Shown: positions 1-8,077, counted from the first letter of the stretch. The stretch: DNA of 49,340 bases from JBDRNO01 sp043811005 (GCA_043811005.1 JBDRNO010000147.1:1-49340); one strand, 5' to 3'. Program-made: numbers and translations. Notes: generated by a model not told the origin, from the letters alone.

Positions 1-53
1 TGTTAATTCCCACTTAAAACTGACCCACTAATCCCACTTAAAATTGACCCACC
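1..53. repeat. Left terminal inverted repeat of the IS21 element
   Basis: Two direct copies of CCCACTTAAAA[CT]TGACCCAC lie at about 9-28 and 33-52, preceded by TGTTAATT. The inverted partner is at 2397-2448. Confidence 0.88.
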
Positions 54-124
54 CATGTAACTAAAATTTGTTGTTTCTTGGTTAGTTCATATCCGTATTT
101 ACTAACCTTGAAAACAGCATAAAA

Positions 125-1597
125 ATGATTACAATGGAAGACTGGGTCACCATCAGAAACCTTAAGAAGCGTAATTCCAAATTGGGGACACGTAAAATCG
201 CTGATTTGATGAATGTCAGCAGGAATACGGTTAAGAATGCCCTGAAAAACAATAAGGAGCCGCAACCTACAAGAAATCGGAAAATTAATCCGGAAATTAA
301 ACCGTTTAAGGACTACATTTATGAGAAACTGGTTGTTAAGGGGTTTCAGGGCAGCCGTGTACTTGAGGAAATAATTTCCAAGGGGTATGAAGGATCGCGA
401 AGCGCATTCTACCGATATATCGATACGGTGAAGCCGTCAAACAGCAGAACTTACCAACCTTATGAAACTGCACCGGGTGAGCAATCTCAGTTTGATTGGA
501 GCCCTTATACAGTAACCATTGCCGGCACGCTTGTTAAGATTTTTGTATTTTCATATATAAACTCTTTCAGTAGGTACCGCATCTATGAAGGATCTTTATC
601 TGAAACGCAAAGTAGTGTTTTTGAAGCTCTTGAGAACAGTTTGTTGCAATGTGGAGGTGTTGCTCAAAGAATTCAAACAGATAATGCGACTTGCTTGGTA
701 ACTAATGCATCCAGGAGCAATCTACAATGGAATAAACGCTATCTTCAGTTTTGCGGTCACATTGGGTTTACACCAACCCGTTCATTACCGGGTCATCCCT
801 GGTCAAAAGGAAAAGTAGAACGTCCCTTTGATTATGTTGAAGAACATTTCATTAAAGGTAATCGGTTTACAAGCTTTCATGATTTTATTGATCGCCTTAA
901 AGAATTTCAGGACAAGGTAAATAATAGAGTCCATTCCACTACCCGAAAACCTCCTGCAGAATTATTTGAACAGGAAAAAGATAGTTTACTGGAATTGCCT
1001 GCTGATCGCTATGTAGGCGTTAAGGAAGAAGTTCGCAAAGCCACAGCAGATTGCCTGATAAGTTTTGATGGAAATAAATACAGTATCCCTTACCTGTTTG
1101 CCTGCAAGGAGGTTTGGATAAAAGTATCCAGAGGTTACGAATTGAATATTTATTCTTCACAAAATAAGCTGATAGCCACCCATTGTCTGGTTCATGGCAA
1201 AGGGCAGGTTATCTTAAATAATGCACATTATAAAAACCACAATATAGAACGCGGCAATTGGGACAGAATGAGTAAGATGTTTGTGAAATTATTCCCTGAC
1301 TATGATTGGTTCCTGGATAAGCTAAAAACACAAAAGAAGATAAACAAGAATTATCATTTAACCCACATCCTGAAAATCGCTAAATATTATCATCACCAGG
1401 ATATGAAAAATGCTTTTTGCATAGCCAGAGATTATAACACCTATAATCATGTTTTTATCCGGGGATACATGGAACACCATGCGCAGATCATTGAGGATGT
1501 TCCCGAATTAACTCAAATAAACCCGGAACATTCATCATCTACTATATCCATAAAAAGGCCATTGGCTGAATATAATATTGTTAATCATAATAATTAA
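125..1597 (+). CDS. istA: IS21-family transposase IstA
   Basis: This 490-residue DDE transposase catalyses strand transfer of the IS element together with IstB. Residues about 20-42 form a helix-turn-helix (TRKIADLMNVSRNTVKNAL) for end binding. The RNase H-like integrase core follows, with the likely catalytic triad D124 (in QFDWSPY), D186 (QTDNA) and E233 (KGKVERP). The stretch PWSKGKVER is typical of IstA. Length fits the family. I keep ATG 125; a second ATG at 134 (MEDW) would also serve. istB starts 5 nt after the stop, so the two are probably co-transcribed. No frameshift or missing catalytic residue is visible. Confidence 0.95.
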   Translation: MITMEDWVTIRNLKKRNSKLGTRKIADLMNVSRNTVKNALKNNKEPQPTRNRKINPEIKPFKDYIYEKLVVKGFQGSRVLEEIISKGYEGSRSAFYRYIDTVKPSNSRTYQPYETAPGEQSQFDWSPYTVTIAGTLVKIFVFSYINSFSRYRIYEGSLSETQSSVFEALENSLLQCGGVAQRIQTDNATCLVTNASRSNLQWNKRYLQFCGHIGFTPTRSLPGHPWSKGKVERPFDYVEEHFIKGNRFTSFHDFIDRLKEFQDKVNNRVHSTTRKPPAELFEQEKDSLLELPADRYVGVKEEVRKATADCLISFDGNKYSIPYLFACKEVWIKVSRGYELNIYSSQNKLIATHCLVHGKGQVILNNAHYKNHNIERGNWDRMSKMFVKLFPDYDWFLDKLKTQKKINKNYHLTHILKIAKYYHHQDMKNAFCIARDYNTYNHVFIRGYMEHHAQIIEDVPELTQINPEHSSSTISIKRPLAEYNIVNHNN

Positions 1598-1601
1598 CCC
1601 A

Positions 1602-2381
1602 ATGAACACACAAGAAAAAATAAGGGCTTACTGTACCCAGCTTAGAATACCCAATATAGGTGAGAATTTTATAACCGAAGTGGAAAACGCTGCTAAAGCC
1701 AAGCTGTCTTATCAGGATTTTCTGCTGCGATTGCTCGAACAACAAGCGCTGACAAAAATAGATACCTCAATAAACAATGCTATTAAACGAGCGGGCTTCC
1801 CTGTGATCAAGCGGCTGGAAGAATTCGATTTTACCTTTCAGCCACAGATGGACGAAAAACTTATCAGAGAGCTGGCAAGTCTTCATTTTATTAAAGAAGC
1901 TAAAAACGTTGCCCTTCTTGGACCTCCGGGAGTAGGAAAAACACACCTGGCCATTAGCCTTGGCATTAAAGCTTGTCAGGCGAGAAAGCAGGTGTTGTTT
2001 TTCACTGCTGAACATCTTATGCAGGAAATGGCTGCCGCTGAAGTAAGTGGCTCGTTAAACAAGCTGCTGTTAAAACTTATAAAAGCTGATTTGCTGATTG
2101 TTGACGAGCTTGGATATATAGAGCTTTCTTCCAAAGCAGCCCGGTTATTCTTTAAGGTCATCAGCAAAAGATATGAGAATGGGTCGGTTATTATCACCTC
2201 GAACAAACCCTTTGATGAATGGGGCAAAATATTCCTTGATGATGTGCTTGCCAGTGCAATACTGGATAGGATACTACACCATTGCTATCCATTTTTTATT
2301 CAGGGCAAAAGTTACAGGATGAAAAACATGACGGAACAAAAAAAAGAAAAATCAAAAAATCAAATCATTAATAATGTCTAA
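1602..2381 (+). CDS. istB: IS21-family helper ATPase IstB
   Basis: This 259-residue AAA+ ATPase is related to the DnaC helicase loader and assists IstA in target selection and strand transfer. Walker A is GPPGVGKT at residues 107-114 and Walker B is LLIVDE at about 164-169. The frame is open up to an ATG at 1578 inside istA, but MNTQEK at 1602 is the better start: it follows the istA stop directly and gives the usual IstB length and N-terminus. The lysine-rich C-terminus ends just before the right inverted repeat. Confidence 0.94.
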   Translation: MNTQEKIRAYCTQLRIPNIGENFITEVENAAKAKLSYQDFLLRLLEQQALTKIDTSINNAIKRAGFPVIKRLEEFDFTFQPQMDEKLIRELASLHFIKEAKNVALLGPPGVGKTHLAISLGIKACQARKQVLFFTAEHLMQEMAAAEVSGSLNKLLLKLIKADLLIVDELGYIELSSKAARLFFKVISKRYENGSVIITSNKPFDEWGKIFLDDVLASAILDRILHHCYPFFIQGKSYRMKNMTEQKKEKSKNQIINNV

Positions 2382-2396
2382 ATTTGAAACAAATAA

Positions 2397-2448
2397 GGTG
2401 GGTCAATTTTAGTGGGAAAAACGGGTCAAAATTAAATGGGATTTAACA
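2397..2448. repeat. Right terminal inverted repeat of the IS21 element
   Basis: Read on the minus strand it begins TGTTAAATCCCATTTAA and ends ACTAAAATTGACCCACC, matching the left end with the same two-unit organisation but more substitutions in the outer unit. Confidence 0.88.
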
Positions 2449-2449
2449 T

Positions 2450-2554
2450 ATGGAATTGACAAGAATAAAAATTGAAGCTTCAAGTCCTCTTTTAACTGAC
2501 GTAAGAATATTTTTATTTGATTTAGCAAAAGATAAGACAGCGAGTGTAAAATAA
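2450..2554 (+). pseudogene. 3' remnant of a gene cut by the IS21 element
   Basis: Directly after the IS right end a frame runs for 34 codons (MELTRIKIEASS... to TASVK) and stops at 2552-2554. An in-frame stop two codons upstream, in the IS end, closes it on the left, so this is a fragment. Its stop is followed 5 nt later by GCCTAAC, the same placement as other genes in this array relative to the cassette-type end, so I read it as the tail of the cassette gene hit by the IS. The product is unrecognisable. Confidence 0.5.
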
Positions 2555-2559
2555 ACTAT

Positions 2560-2794
2560 GCCTAACAGCGGTAACAGATACACAACCCCCTCCTTCCAGA
2601 AAAATTGGCTCAATTTAAGCCCCGTACACAGGTGTGGATTTTTAATTAGAAATTATGATATTGAAAAATTAAAGGTCTTAATAATGCTTATTTTCCTCAA
2701 AAAACGTTCATTTCCAAATCAAAATAATCAAAACAAAAGAACAACTTTTCGTATATTTACCGGTCAACTTCGGATACAATCCTTAACGATATAG
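2560..2794. repeat. Long attC-like site, copy 1 (235 nt)
   Basis: It runs from GCCTAAC (R''-like, matching the integron consensus RYYYAAC) to GATATAG (R'-like), separating the IS-cut gene from the 356-aa gene. Bases 2581-2787 match 4632-4838 over 207 aligned bases with no length change, ending TTCGGATACAATCCTTAAC. GTAAC occurs 10 nt before the repeat in both copies. The variable bases are confined to the two tips. Site identity is inference; the repeat itself is seen directly. Confidence 0.6.
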
Positions 2795-2809
2795 GCAAAT
2801 TTTAATAAT

Positions 2810-3880
2810 ATGAGTGACAAGTTATTTGTGACCGGATTAGCACTTGGAATTGAGAATGAAGCATGCCCTTGCACAAACTACAATATAGAGTGGCTATTTA
2901 ATTATCCTTCAACTCTTCTTTGGGCTAAAAAGATAATTGTAACTGAAAGCATTTGGAAAATAATAACACAAGCTAATTATGCACCAACTGTTTTGAATCA
3001 AAAAGAAGAAGCATTTGCAAAAGCTATTAAGCTCATTTTTGAAATTTTGTATTCAGAAGATATAATTGAAGTTGTCAACACTAAAGGGATTATTACAGAA
3101 GAAATCAGTGATTTAATTTACGCAGGAATAAAAACGGATATTGAGACACTTGCAAAAAGATATCCAAAATCATTTAAACTAGAGGATGATAGTAATTATT
3201 TCACATTAAAAAATGATATGTATTGTGTGCCAAAATTATGGACAGCATATGCAGGATTTATCTTGTCAAGGTATTTCAATGCAAATGGTTTATTTAATTC
3301 ATTTGAGTTGAAATACTATGATTATAAATATCGATTAGGTGCAGACAGAGTTGATGAATTAAAAGGAAAATATCATGCTTTTCAGAATGTTCTTGAACTG
3401 AATTTGCCGAATTTACAAATTGGCCACGAATATTTGTATGACCATAAAAATGAGTGCAATAAATGTACTCGTGAACTTAAATGTAAAGATTCTTATTTGA
3501 TTGACATTGAGAAAAATATAAATGCAATAATTCAAAAAAGAAACTATGATGAAATTCAACAGATTATTTCACTTTTAAACAAGATTTCGAAAAAGAGAGA
3601 TTCTAATGATTTTGCGATTAATCCATTAGAATTTGCAAACGAATTTTCATCTGAAAAAAAGAAAATAAATAAAAAGGTAAAGTTGGTTTTTCCAAAAATT
3701 AAAAGGTGGACCAACCTAATAACTTTTGTTTCAATTCCTGTAGCATTAGGCGGACTTGTGACAGGCAACCCGTTTCTAGCAATTTCTGGTGGAATTGTTA
3801 CTGGTATTGCAAAAGGATCGGAAGAACTAATTAAATATTTTGAGAATAAATATAATTGGATAAATTATTTGAATAAATAA
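2810..3880 (+). CDS. Hypothetical protein (cassette gene)
   Basis: I do not recognise this 356-residue protein. There is no signal peptide. Residues about 200-235 contain a cysteine group (CNKC, then C five residues on) that could hold a metal or a disulfide. Residues about 240-290 are charged and probably helical. The C-terminus has two short hydrophobic stretches (about 300-317 and 319-333) around a GxxxG-like glycine-rich segment, as in a membrane hairpin or pore-type segment. The gene is very A+T-rich. The start at 2810 lies 16 nt after the GATATAG cassette end, and its stop lies 15 nt before the matching end near 3894. It stands alone between two recombination-like sites, so a mobile accessory role is likely; no function can be assigned. 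Confidence 0.75.
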   Translation: MSDKLFVTGLALGIENEACPCTNYNIEWLFNYPSTLLWAKKIIVTESIWKIITQANYAPTVLNQKEEAFAKAIKLIFEILYSEDIIEVVNTKGIITEEISDLIYAGIKTDIETLAKRYPKSFKLEDDSNYFTLKNDMYCVPKLWTAYAGFILSRYFNANGLFNSFELKYYDYKYRLGADRVDELKGKYHAFQNVLELNLPNLQIGHEYLYDHKNECNKCTRELKCKDSYLIDIEKNINAIIQKRNYDEIQQIISLLNKISKKRDSNDFAINPLEFANEFSSEKKKINKKVKLVFPKIKRWTNLITFVSIPVALGGLVTGNPFLAISGGIVTGIAKGSEELIKYFENKYNWINYLNK

Positions 3881-3893
3881 AAGAAAATAAATC

Positions 3894-3951
3894 TGCTTAT
3901 ACCACGCGTTCAAAGCTAATAGTAGCCTTGCGGATAGCGCAACCGTTGTGG
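3894..3951. repeat. Short attC-like site (58 nt)
   Basis: The site lies between the stop of the 356-aa gene and the start of the 202-aa gene. It folds on itself: CCAC (3902-3905) pairs with GTGG (3948-3951), and GCTA (3915-3918) with TAGC (3935-3938), giving the nested R/L box pattern of integron attC sites. The 3' half TAGCGCAACCGTTG is shared with the site at 7717-7782. The left tip GCTTATACC is a near-inverse of the start of the preceding cassette (GATATAGGC, 2788). Confidence 0.6.
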
Positions 3952-3975
3952 ACAATATTTTAAAAGAATTTGAAA

Positions 3976-4584
3976 ATGAATTATAGTCATTTTGATCCTG
4001 TGCAATTAAGCAAGTTCTTAACTACAGATTTGTTAAATATTTCTCATGATAGTCCTGGTATGTCAAATGACGAGTTGACAAGTAAAGATATTGCAAATAG
4101 TATAATAAAAAGGAGCATATGTGTATTCTCTGAGATAGATTTGTTTACTTCAGATGATAAATTATTATCAATTTTTGATGTAATGACATATCATCAAGAA
4201 AAAGGGAGATTATTATATGTACTGGAAAATAATGATACTCAAATAAAATCAAAAGTGAATTTAATAAGTTATGAATGTACAATAGAAGAGTTAGAATTAT
4301 TGACAAATAATCTCGTGAAACTTTTTGGCCCAGACAGATTTGAACCATTTACAAATAATAGCATCTTCAATGAAACTGATATCAATTGGATTAATAAAAA
4401 GAAAAATTGGGGTTGTAGTCCAACAGAAGAATATCTTGGAAAAAGTGATGTAAAAGGAAGGAATTGGGAATATCTTGAAGGCAGTTTACAATATGAGTTG
4501 AATATTTATTACGAATTACATAAAAATCAAACTGAAACCGGAAATTGTTATTTAACATTAAATCATTATTTGTTAAATTATTGA
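3976..4584 (+). CDS. Hypothetical protein (cassette gene)
   Basis: I do not recognise this 202-residue protein. It has no signal peptide or membrane segment and reads as a soluble acidic protein. The C-terminal half is rich in W, Y, N and E (WINKKKNWGCSPTEEYLGKS, then GRNWEYLEGS). I chose ATG 3976; a TTG two codons upstream (3970) would add only two residues. The gene begins about 30 nt after the cassette end GTTGTGG (3945) and stops 27 nt before the inverse end CACAAC (4612-4617), so it fills one cassette-like unit alone. Base composition is as A+T-rich as its neighbour. Function unknown. Confidence 0.75.
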   Translation: MNYSHFDPVQLSKFLTTDLLNISHDSPGMSNDELTSKDIANSIIKRSICVFSEIDLFTSDDKLLSIFDVMTYHQEKGRLLYVLENNDTQIKSKVNLISYECTIEELELLTNNLVKLFGPDRFEPFTNNSIFNETDINWINKKKNWGCSPTEEYLGKSDVKGRNWEYLEGSLQYELNIYYELHKNQTETGNCYLTLNHYLLNY

Positions 4585-4610
4585 AAATCATTGATGAAAA
4601 ATCATGCTGC

Positions 4611-4845
4611 TCACAACATTAGTAACTAATCCACAACCCCCTCCTCCTCGAAAAATTGACTCAATTTAAACCCCCTACACCGGTGTAGATCTTTGATTAG
4701 AAATTATGATATTGAAAAATTAAAGGTCTTTATTAGGTTTATTTTTCTCAAAAAACGTTCATTTCTAAATCAAAAGAATCAAAACAAAAGAACAACTTTT
4801 CGTATATTTACCGCTCAACTTCGGATACAATCCTTAACGTTATGT
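4611..4845. repeat. Long attC-like site, copy 2 (235 nt)
   Basis: Aligned with 2560-2794 base for base without gaps in length. Left tip CTCACAAC matches in inverse the start GTTGTG of the cassette just ended; right tip GTTATGT starts the next cassette. Inside is a perfect 14-bp palindrome CTACACCGGTGTAG (4674-4687), degenerate in copy 1. The 3' end TTCGGATACAATCCTTAAC (4820-4838) is identical to copy 1. Confidence 0.62.
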
Positions 4846-4863
4846 TTTATTGGGGCGAAAATT
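4839..4863. repeat. Left 25-nt inverted end of the two-gene cassette
   Basis: Begins GTTATGTTTTATTGGGGC. Its reverse complement recurs at 7699-7723 with one difference in 25 (T to C in the loop-side half). It encloses the membrane-protein and TPR/SpoIIE genes exactly. Confidence 0.85.
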
Positions 4864-4871
4864 AGAATCAC

Positions 4872-5417
4872 ATGAAAAACTGGTGTAAAGAGAAAAAATA
4901 TTTTGGTCAAAAGAAAATTGAGGATCATTCTGATGAAAATAAGAATAGATTACATAACTTGACACAAAGATTTAATAGATGGCATGACAAACAAATTGCA
5001 CTATTAACTTTCGGAATTAATTTATTTTTTACTATAGGAATTGCCTCAATAGGTTTTATATTAAATTATTTGGACACTAATTTGTTCCACAAAACACTTT
5101 TGTGTAATTATATTCTCGGGAAAACGGTTCTGTTAATCATTTTTATTTCCATAATCTTCGGGATAATAGCTCTAATTGTTAGATTAAATGATTTTAAAAT
5201 AACAAAGAATGTTGTAAGATTTAAAAAACTAAAATATAATGTGGAACATAACTTGAAATATCAAAGTTGTGAAGAATATGATATCACAGAATTGAAAAAG
5301 AAAATAAAGAAATGTCAAAAACTCAGCTTAATATTAGGAGATATTACTTGGATCTTCTTCTATTTTCAAATTGGAATTTATTTATTAGCAATATTATTAC
5401 TACTTATATATATTTAA
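4872..5417 (+). CDS. Small integral membrane protein (cassette gene)
   Basis: This 181-residue protein has a charged N-terminal 40 residues, then hydrophobic segments at about 43-65, 83-105 and 155-181, with a basic and probably helical loop (about 108-150) between the second and third. That is a three-span or 2+1 membrane topology with both charged parts probably cytosolic. I recognise no family. The layout loosely recalls small 2-3TM effector-type proteins seen in accessory loci, but no motif supports that. It begins 9 nt after the 25-nt cassette end and lies 13 nt before the TPR/SpoIIE gene in the same unit, so the two are probably co-transcribed and may act together at the inner membrane. 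Confidence 0.75.
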   Translation: MKNWCKEKKYFGQKKIEDHSDENKNRLHNLTQRFNRWHDKQIALLTFGINLFFTIGIASIGFILNYLDTNLFHKTLLCNYILGKTVLLIIFISIIFGIIALIVRLNDFKITKNVVRFKKLKYNVEHNLKYQSCEEYDITELKKKIKKCQKLSLILGDITWIFFYFQIGIYLLAILLLLIYI

Positions 5418-5430
5418 TGATTTAGCAAGA

Positions 5431-7677
5431 ATGTTATACTTACCTATACATTATGATTTTTTTATTAAAATTTCATTGAGATATTTTTCTTTCCTCTTAT
5501 TATTATTTTTTATTAATACAGGAACTGCTCAAAACCAAACAAAAATTGACTCGCTTGAGAATTTGCTGCAAACTGATATTGAGGATACTACAAGGGTGAA
5601 TACCTTGAATGCGTTGGGTCAGGAGTTGATGTATCAAAATACGGACACTTCAATTTTTATTATCAGGTACGCATTAGAGCTTGCGGTTAAGAATGAGGAT
5701 AAAAAAGGGCAAGCCAACGCATTTCGTTGTCTTGGAGTATGTAATGGAATAAAAGGCAACTATCTCAATACCCTGGACAATTTTCATAAAGCAATAAAAA
5801 TATATAAAGAACTAAACGACAGAAAAGGCATCTCTGCCTCCCTCGGAAATATCGGAATTGTCTATAGGAAACAAGGCGATTACCTAAAAGCACTGAAATA
5901 TTATTTCAAGGCGTTGGAAATTGCCGAAGAACTTGGAAACAAAAACACGATTGCAATAATGCTTGGCAACATCGGGAATGTCTATTTTAGTCAGGGCGAT
6001 TACCCCAAAGCGTTGGAATATCATTTCAAGGCATTGGAAATTGCGGAAGAAATTGGGGATAAAAACGGTATTGCCAGACATTTAGGCAACATCGGAAATG
6101 TCTATAAAGATAATAGAGATTACCCAAAGGCATTGGAATACTATTTTAAAGCGCTGAAAAAGGCTGTAGAAATGGAGTATAAAGCACTACAGGCAAATAC
6201 ACTCAACAACATCGGAGTTGTCTATAAAGAACAAGTCGATTACCCTAAAGCGCTGGAATATCATTTCAAGGGATTGGAAATTGCGGAAGAAATTGGGTAT
6301 AAAAACGGTATTGCCATACACCTCAACAACATCGGAGTTGTCTATAAAGAACAAGTCGATTACCCTAATGCGCTGGAATATTACTTCAAGGCATTGGTAA
6401 TTACAGAAGAAATTGAGGATAAAAACGGTATTGCCAATCATTTAGGCAACATCGGTTCGCTTTACATAGAGCAAAAAAAATACTCCGAAGCCGAGCGCTA
6501 CCTGATGCAGGCACTGGAGATTGCGGACAGCATTGGAGCTTTGAATTTAGTAATGGTATGGAACCAAAACCTCAGCAAACTCTATGAACAAACCGGTAGG
6601 CCAACCAAGGCATTGGAACACTACAAGCTTTACACGCAAGCAAAGGATTCCCTTTTCAACGAAGAAAAATCTAAAGAAATAGGCAAATTAGAAGCCGGCT
6701 ATGAATACGAAAAACAAATGCTTGTACAAGAGAAAGAACACGAAAAACAACAAGCATTGTCAGAAGCCGAACTAAAACGACAAAGAATCATCGGCTACGC
6801 ATTCATTGGTGGTTTTGGGCTTGTACTTGTTCTTGCTTTTGTAATATACCGCAGCTACCGACAAAAGAAAAAAGCCAATCAATTACTTGAAGAAAAGAAC
6901 GAGATAATTGAAGAAAAGAACAAAGACATCACCGACAGCATCAGGTATGCACAAAACATACAGGAAGCTATATTACCAAAGGAAGCAGAAATAAGTAAAT
7001 CATTGCCTAACCATTTCATTTATTTTCAACCAAGAGACATTGTAAGCGGAGATTTTTACTGGTTTACACGGAAAAATGGAAAAGTTTTTGTTGCTGCTTG
7101 CGATTGTACGGGACACGGTGTACCAGGGGCATTTGTTTCAATGATTGGAAACGATTTGCTAAACCAGATAATCATTGAAAAAGGAATAGAAAATCCGGGG
7201 GAAATATTAACAAATTTAAACAATGGTGTGAAATCCGTATTCACCCGGGAAGATTCAGAACAACAGGCAGAAGATGGAATGGATATGGCTTTATGTGTTT
7301 TTGACAATGACCTGAAAACACTTGAATTTGCCGGAGCCAAAAACACGCTACTCGTAATACAAAACGGTGAACTGATACAAATAAAAGGGGACATTAACCC
7401 AATAGGCGGAGTAACAGAAAAGAATTATCAATTTACCAATCATGAAATAGATATTCAAAATGGAAACACAATCTACATGGCCTCAGACGGCTATCAAGAT
7501 CAGTTCGGTGGTCCAGCAGGAAAGAAATTCATGATTAAGCGTTTCAAAGAAAAACTCTTATCAATTCAGGACAAAGACATGAAAGAACAGAAAGAAATAT
7601 TACATCAGTCAATCACGGACTGGAAAGGAGACCAGCCACAAGTAGACGACATTTGTGTAATTGGAATAAGAGTATAA
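5431..7677 (+). CDS. TPR sensor with C-terminal SpoIIE/PP2C-type phosphatase
   Basis: This 748-residue protein is a probable membrane-anchored serine/threonine phosphatase driven by an extracytoplasmic TPR domain. A signal peptide ends near TAQ at about residue 34. Residues about 60-420 hold tetratricopeptide repeats with a 40-residue period, six of them almost identical. A coiled coil (about 425-450), one membrane span (about 453-474) and a second coiled coil follow. The SpoIIE phosphatase domain is at about 504-748, with metal-site motifs SGDFYW, DCTGHGVPGAF, EDGMDMA, SDGYQDQFGG and a final DDICVIGI. This order is common in Bacteroidota, where substrates are usually anti-sigma-factor antagonists (family knowledge; no such partner is visible here). 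It is enclosed with the preceding gene by 25-nt inverted ends. A frameshifted relative lies at 39880-41003. Confidence 0.92.
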   Translation: MLYLPIHYDFFIKISLRYFSFLLLLFFINTGTAQNQTKIDSLENLLQTDIEDTTRVNTLNALGQELMYQNTDTSIFIIRYALELAVKNEDKKGQANAFRCLGVCNGIKGNYLNTLDNFHKAIKIYKELNDRKGISASLGNIGIVYRKQGDYLKALKYYFKALEIAEELGNKNTIAIMLGNIGNVYFSQGDYPKALEYHFKALEIAEEIGDKNGIARHLGNIGNVYKDNRDYPKALEYYFKALKKAVEMEYKALQANTLNNIGVVYKEQVDYPKALEYHFKGLEIAEEIGYKNGIAIHLNNIGVVYKEQVDYPNALEYYFKALVITEEIEDKNGIANHLGNIGSLYIEQKKYSEAERYLMQALEIADSIGALNLVMVWNQNLSKLYEQTGRPTKALEHYKLYTQAKDSLFNEEKSKEIGKLEAGYEYEKQMLVQEKEHEKQQALSEAELKRQRIIGYAFIGGFGLVLVLAFVIYRSYRQKKKANQLLEEKNEIIEEKNKDITDSIRYAQNIQEAILPKEAEISKSLPNHFIYFQPRDIVSGDFYWFTRKNGKVFVAACDCTGHGVPGAFVSMIGNDLLNQIIIEKGIENPGEILTNLNNGVKSVFTREDSEQQAEDGMDMALCVFDNDLKTLEFAGAKNTLLVIQNGELIQIKGDINPIGGVTEKNYQFTNHEIDIQNGNTIYMASDGYQDQFGGPAGKKFMIKRFKEKLLSIQDKDMKEQKEILHQSITDWKGDQPQVDDICVIGIRV
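5840..6460 (+). repeat. In-gene 120-bp tandem repeats (TPR units)
   Basis: Five to six 120-bp units within the TPR/SpoIIE gene, each encoding NNIG.VY...DYPKALEYHFKALEIAEE-type helices. The units starting near 6205 and 6325 are almost identical at the DNA level over more than 50 bases, which points to recent unit duplication or gene conversion. Confidence 0.85.
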
Positions 7678-7698
7678 AACGGAAGACAAAAACGGGAG

Positions 7699-7723
7699 AA
7701 TTTTCGCCCCAACAAAACATAAC
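7699..7723. repeat. Right 25-nt inverted end of the two-gene cassette
   Basis: Ends CCCCAACAAAACATAAC. It is the inverted partner of 4839-4863 (24 of 25 matching) and lies 21 nt after the phosphatase stop codon. Confidence 0.85.
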
Positions 7724-7782
7724 ATACCATAAACTCAATACTTCCCTAACGGTCGGTACTGCGTTTAGCGCAAACGTTGCAT
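7717..7782. repeat. Short attC-like site, second copy (66 nt)
   Basis: Runs from ACATAAC, the tip of the two-gene cassette, to GTTGCAT. The 3' half GCGTTTAGCGCAAACGTTG matches GCGGATAGCGCAACCGTTG at 3930-3948 in 16 of 19 positions. CTAA (7746-7749) can pair with TTAG (7765-7768). Confidence 0.55.
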
Positions 7783-8061
7783 ACCAGCTCTCCCCTCACC
7801 CTCGGGGAGGGGCTGATATACCAGGGTTTTCCCCATTCCTTTACCTATTTGTCTTAATTTTAACATTTATTTAATGGAGGTTGGTTTTTGGAGGAAGTAC
7901 GACCCCACCCCGCCATGCCCTCCCCTTAGGCTTGCGGATGGCGGGATTCAGGATGACAATAGTTTTTAACGAACGTTAGTGTTATAGTATCTCTTTTAAC
8001 AGACTCTGGGGAAGGTATTCGTCACACCACTAACCCCCAAAAAACAAAATTGTCATCCTGA

Positions 8062-8077
8062 TCCGCCAGCTGGCGGA
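8062..8077. repeat. REP-like palindrome TCCGCCAGCTGGCGGA
   Basis: Perfect 16-bp palindrome. The same sequence occurs at 28122-28137, and variants at 22494-22509, 34702-34717 and 47628-47645. Confidence 0.85.

Larger units (their letters stand above)
1..2448 (+). mobile_element. IS21-family insertion sequence, complete
   Basis: The element begins at base 1 with TGTTAA and ends at 2448 with TTAACA. It carries the two-gene istA/istB layout that defines IS21. Both ends are long compound inverted repeats (1-53 and 2397-2448), each holding two copies of a CCCACTTAAAA-TGACCCAC-like unit; multiple internal repeats at the ends are typical of IS21. Both genes are intact, so the element may be active. 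The left target flank lies outside the window, so a target duplication cannot be checked. That the window starts exactly at the IS end suggests an assembly break at a multicopy repeat (inference). It has cut a gene whose 3' end remains at 2450-2554. Confidence 0.93.

Noticed and set aside
2558..4875. Two small open frames with similar products inside the long repeats (2558-2794 and 4693-4875)
   Set aside because: They fall wholly or mostly within the duplicated 207-bp non-coding core, differ in length and start, and substitutions between copies are not biased to silent positions. The similarity is explained by the DNA repeat.
5840..6460. CRISPR-like regular repeats
   Set aside because: The 120-bp periodicity is in frame and encodes TPR helices; there are no spacers. 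The same holds for the 120-bp PQQ blades (26240-27190) and the SBBP units (45220-46560).
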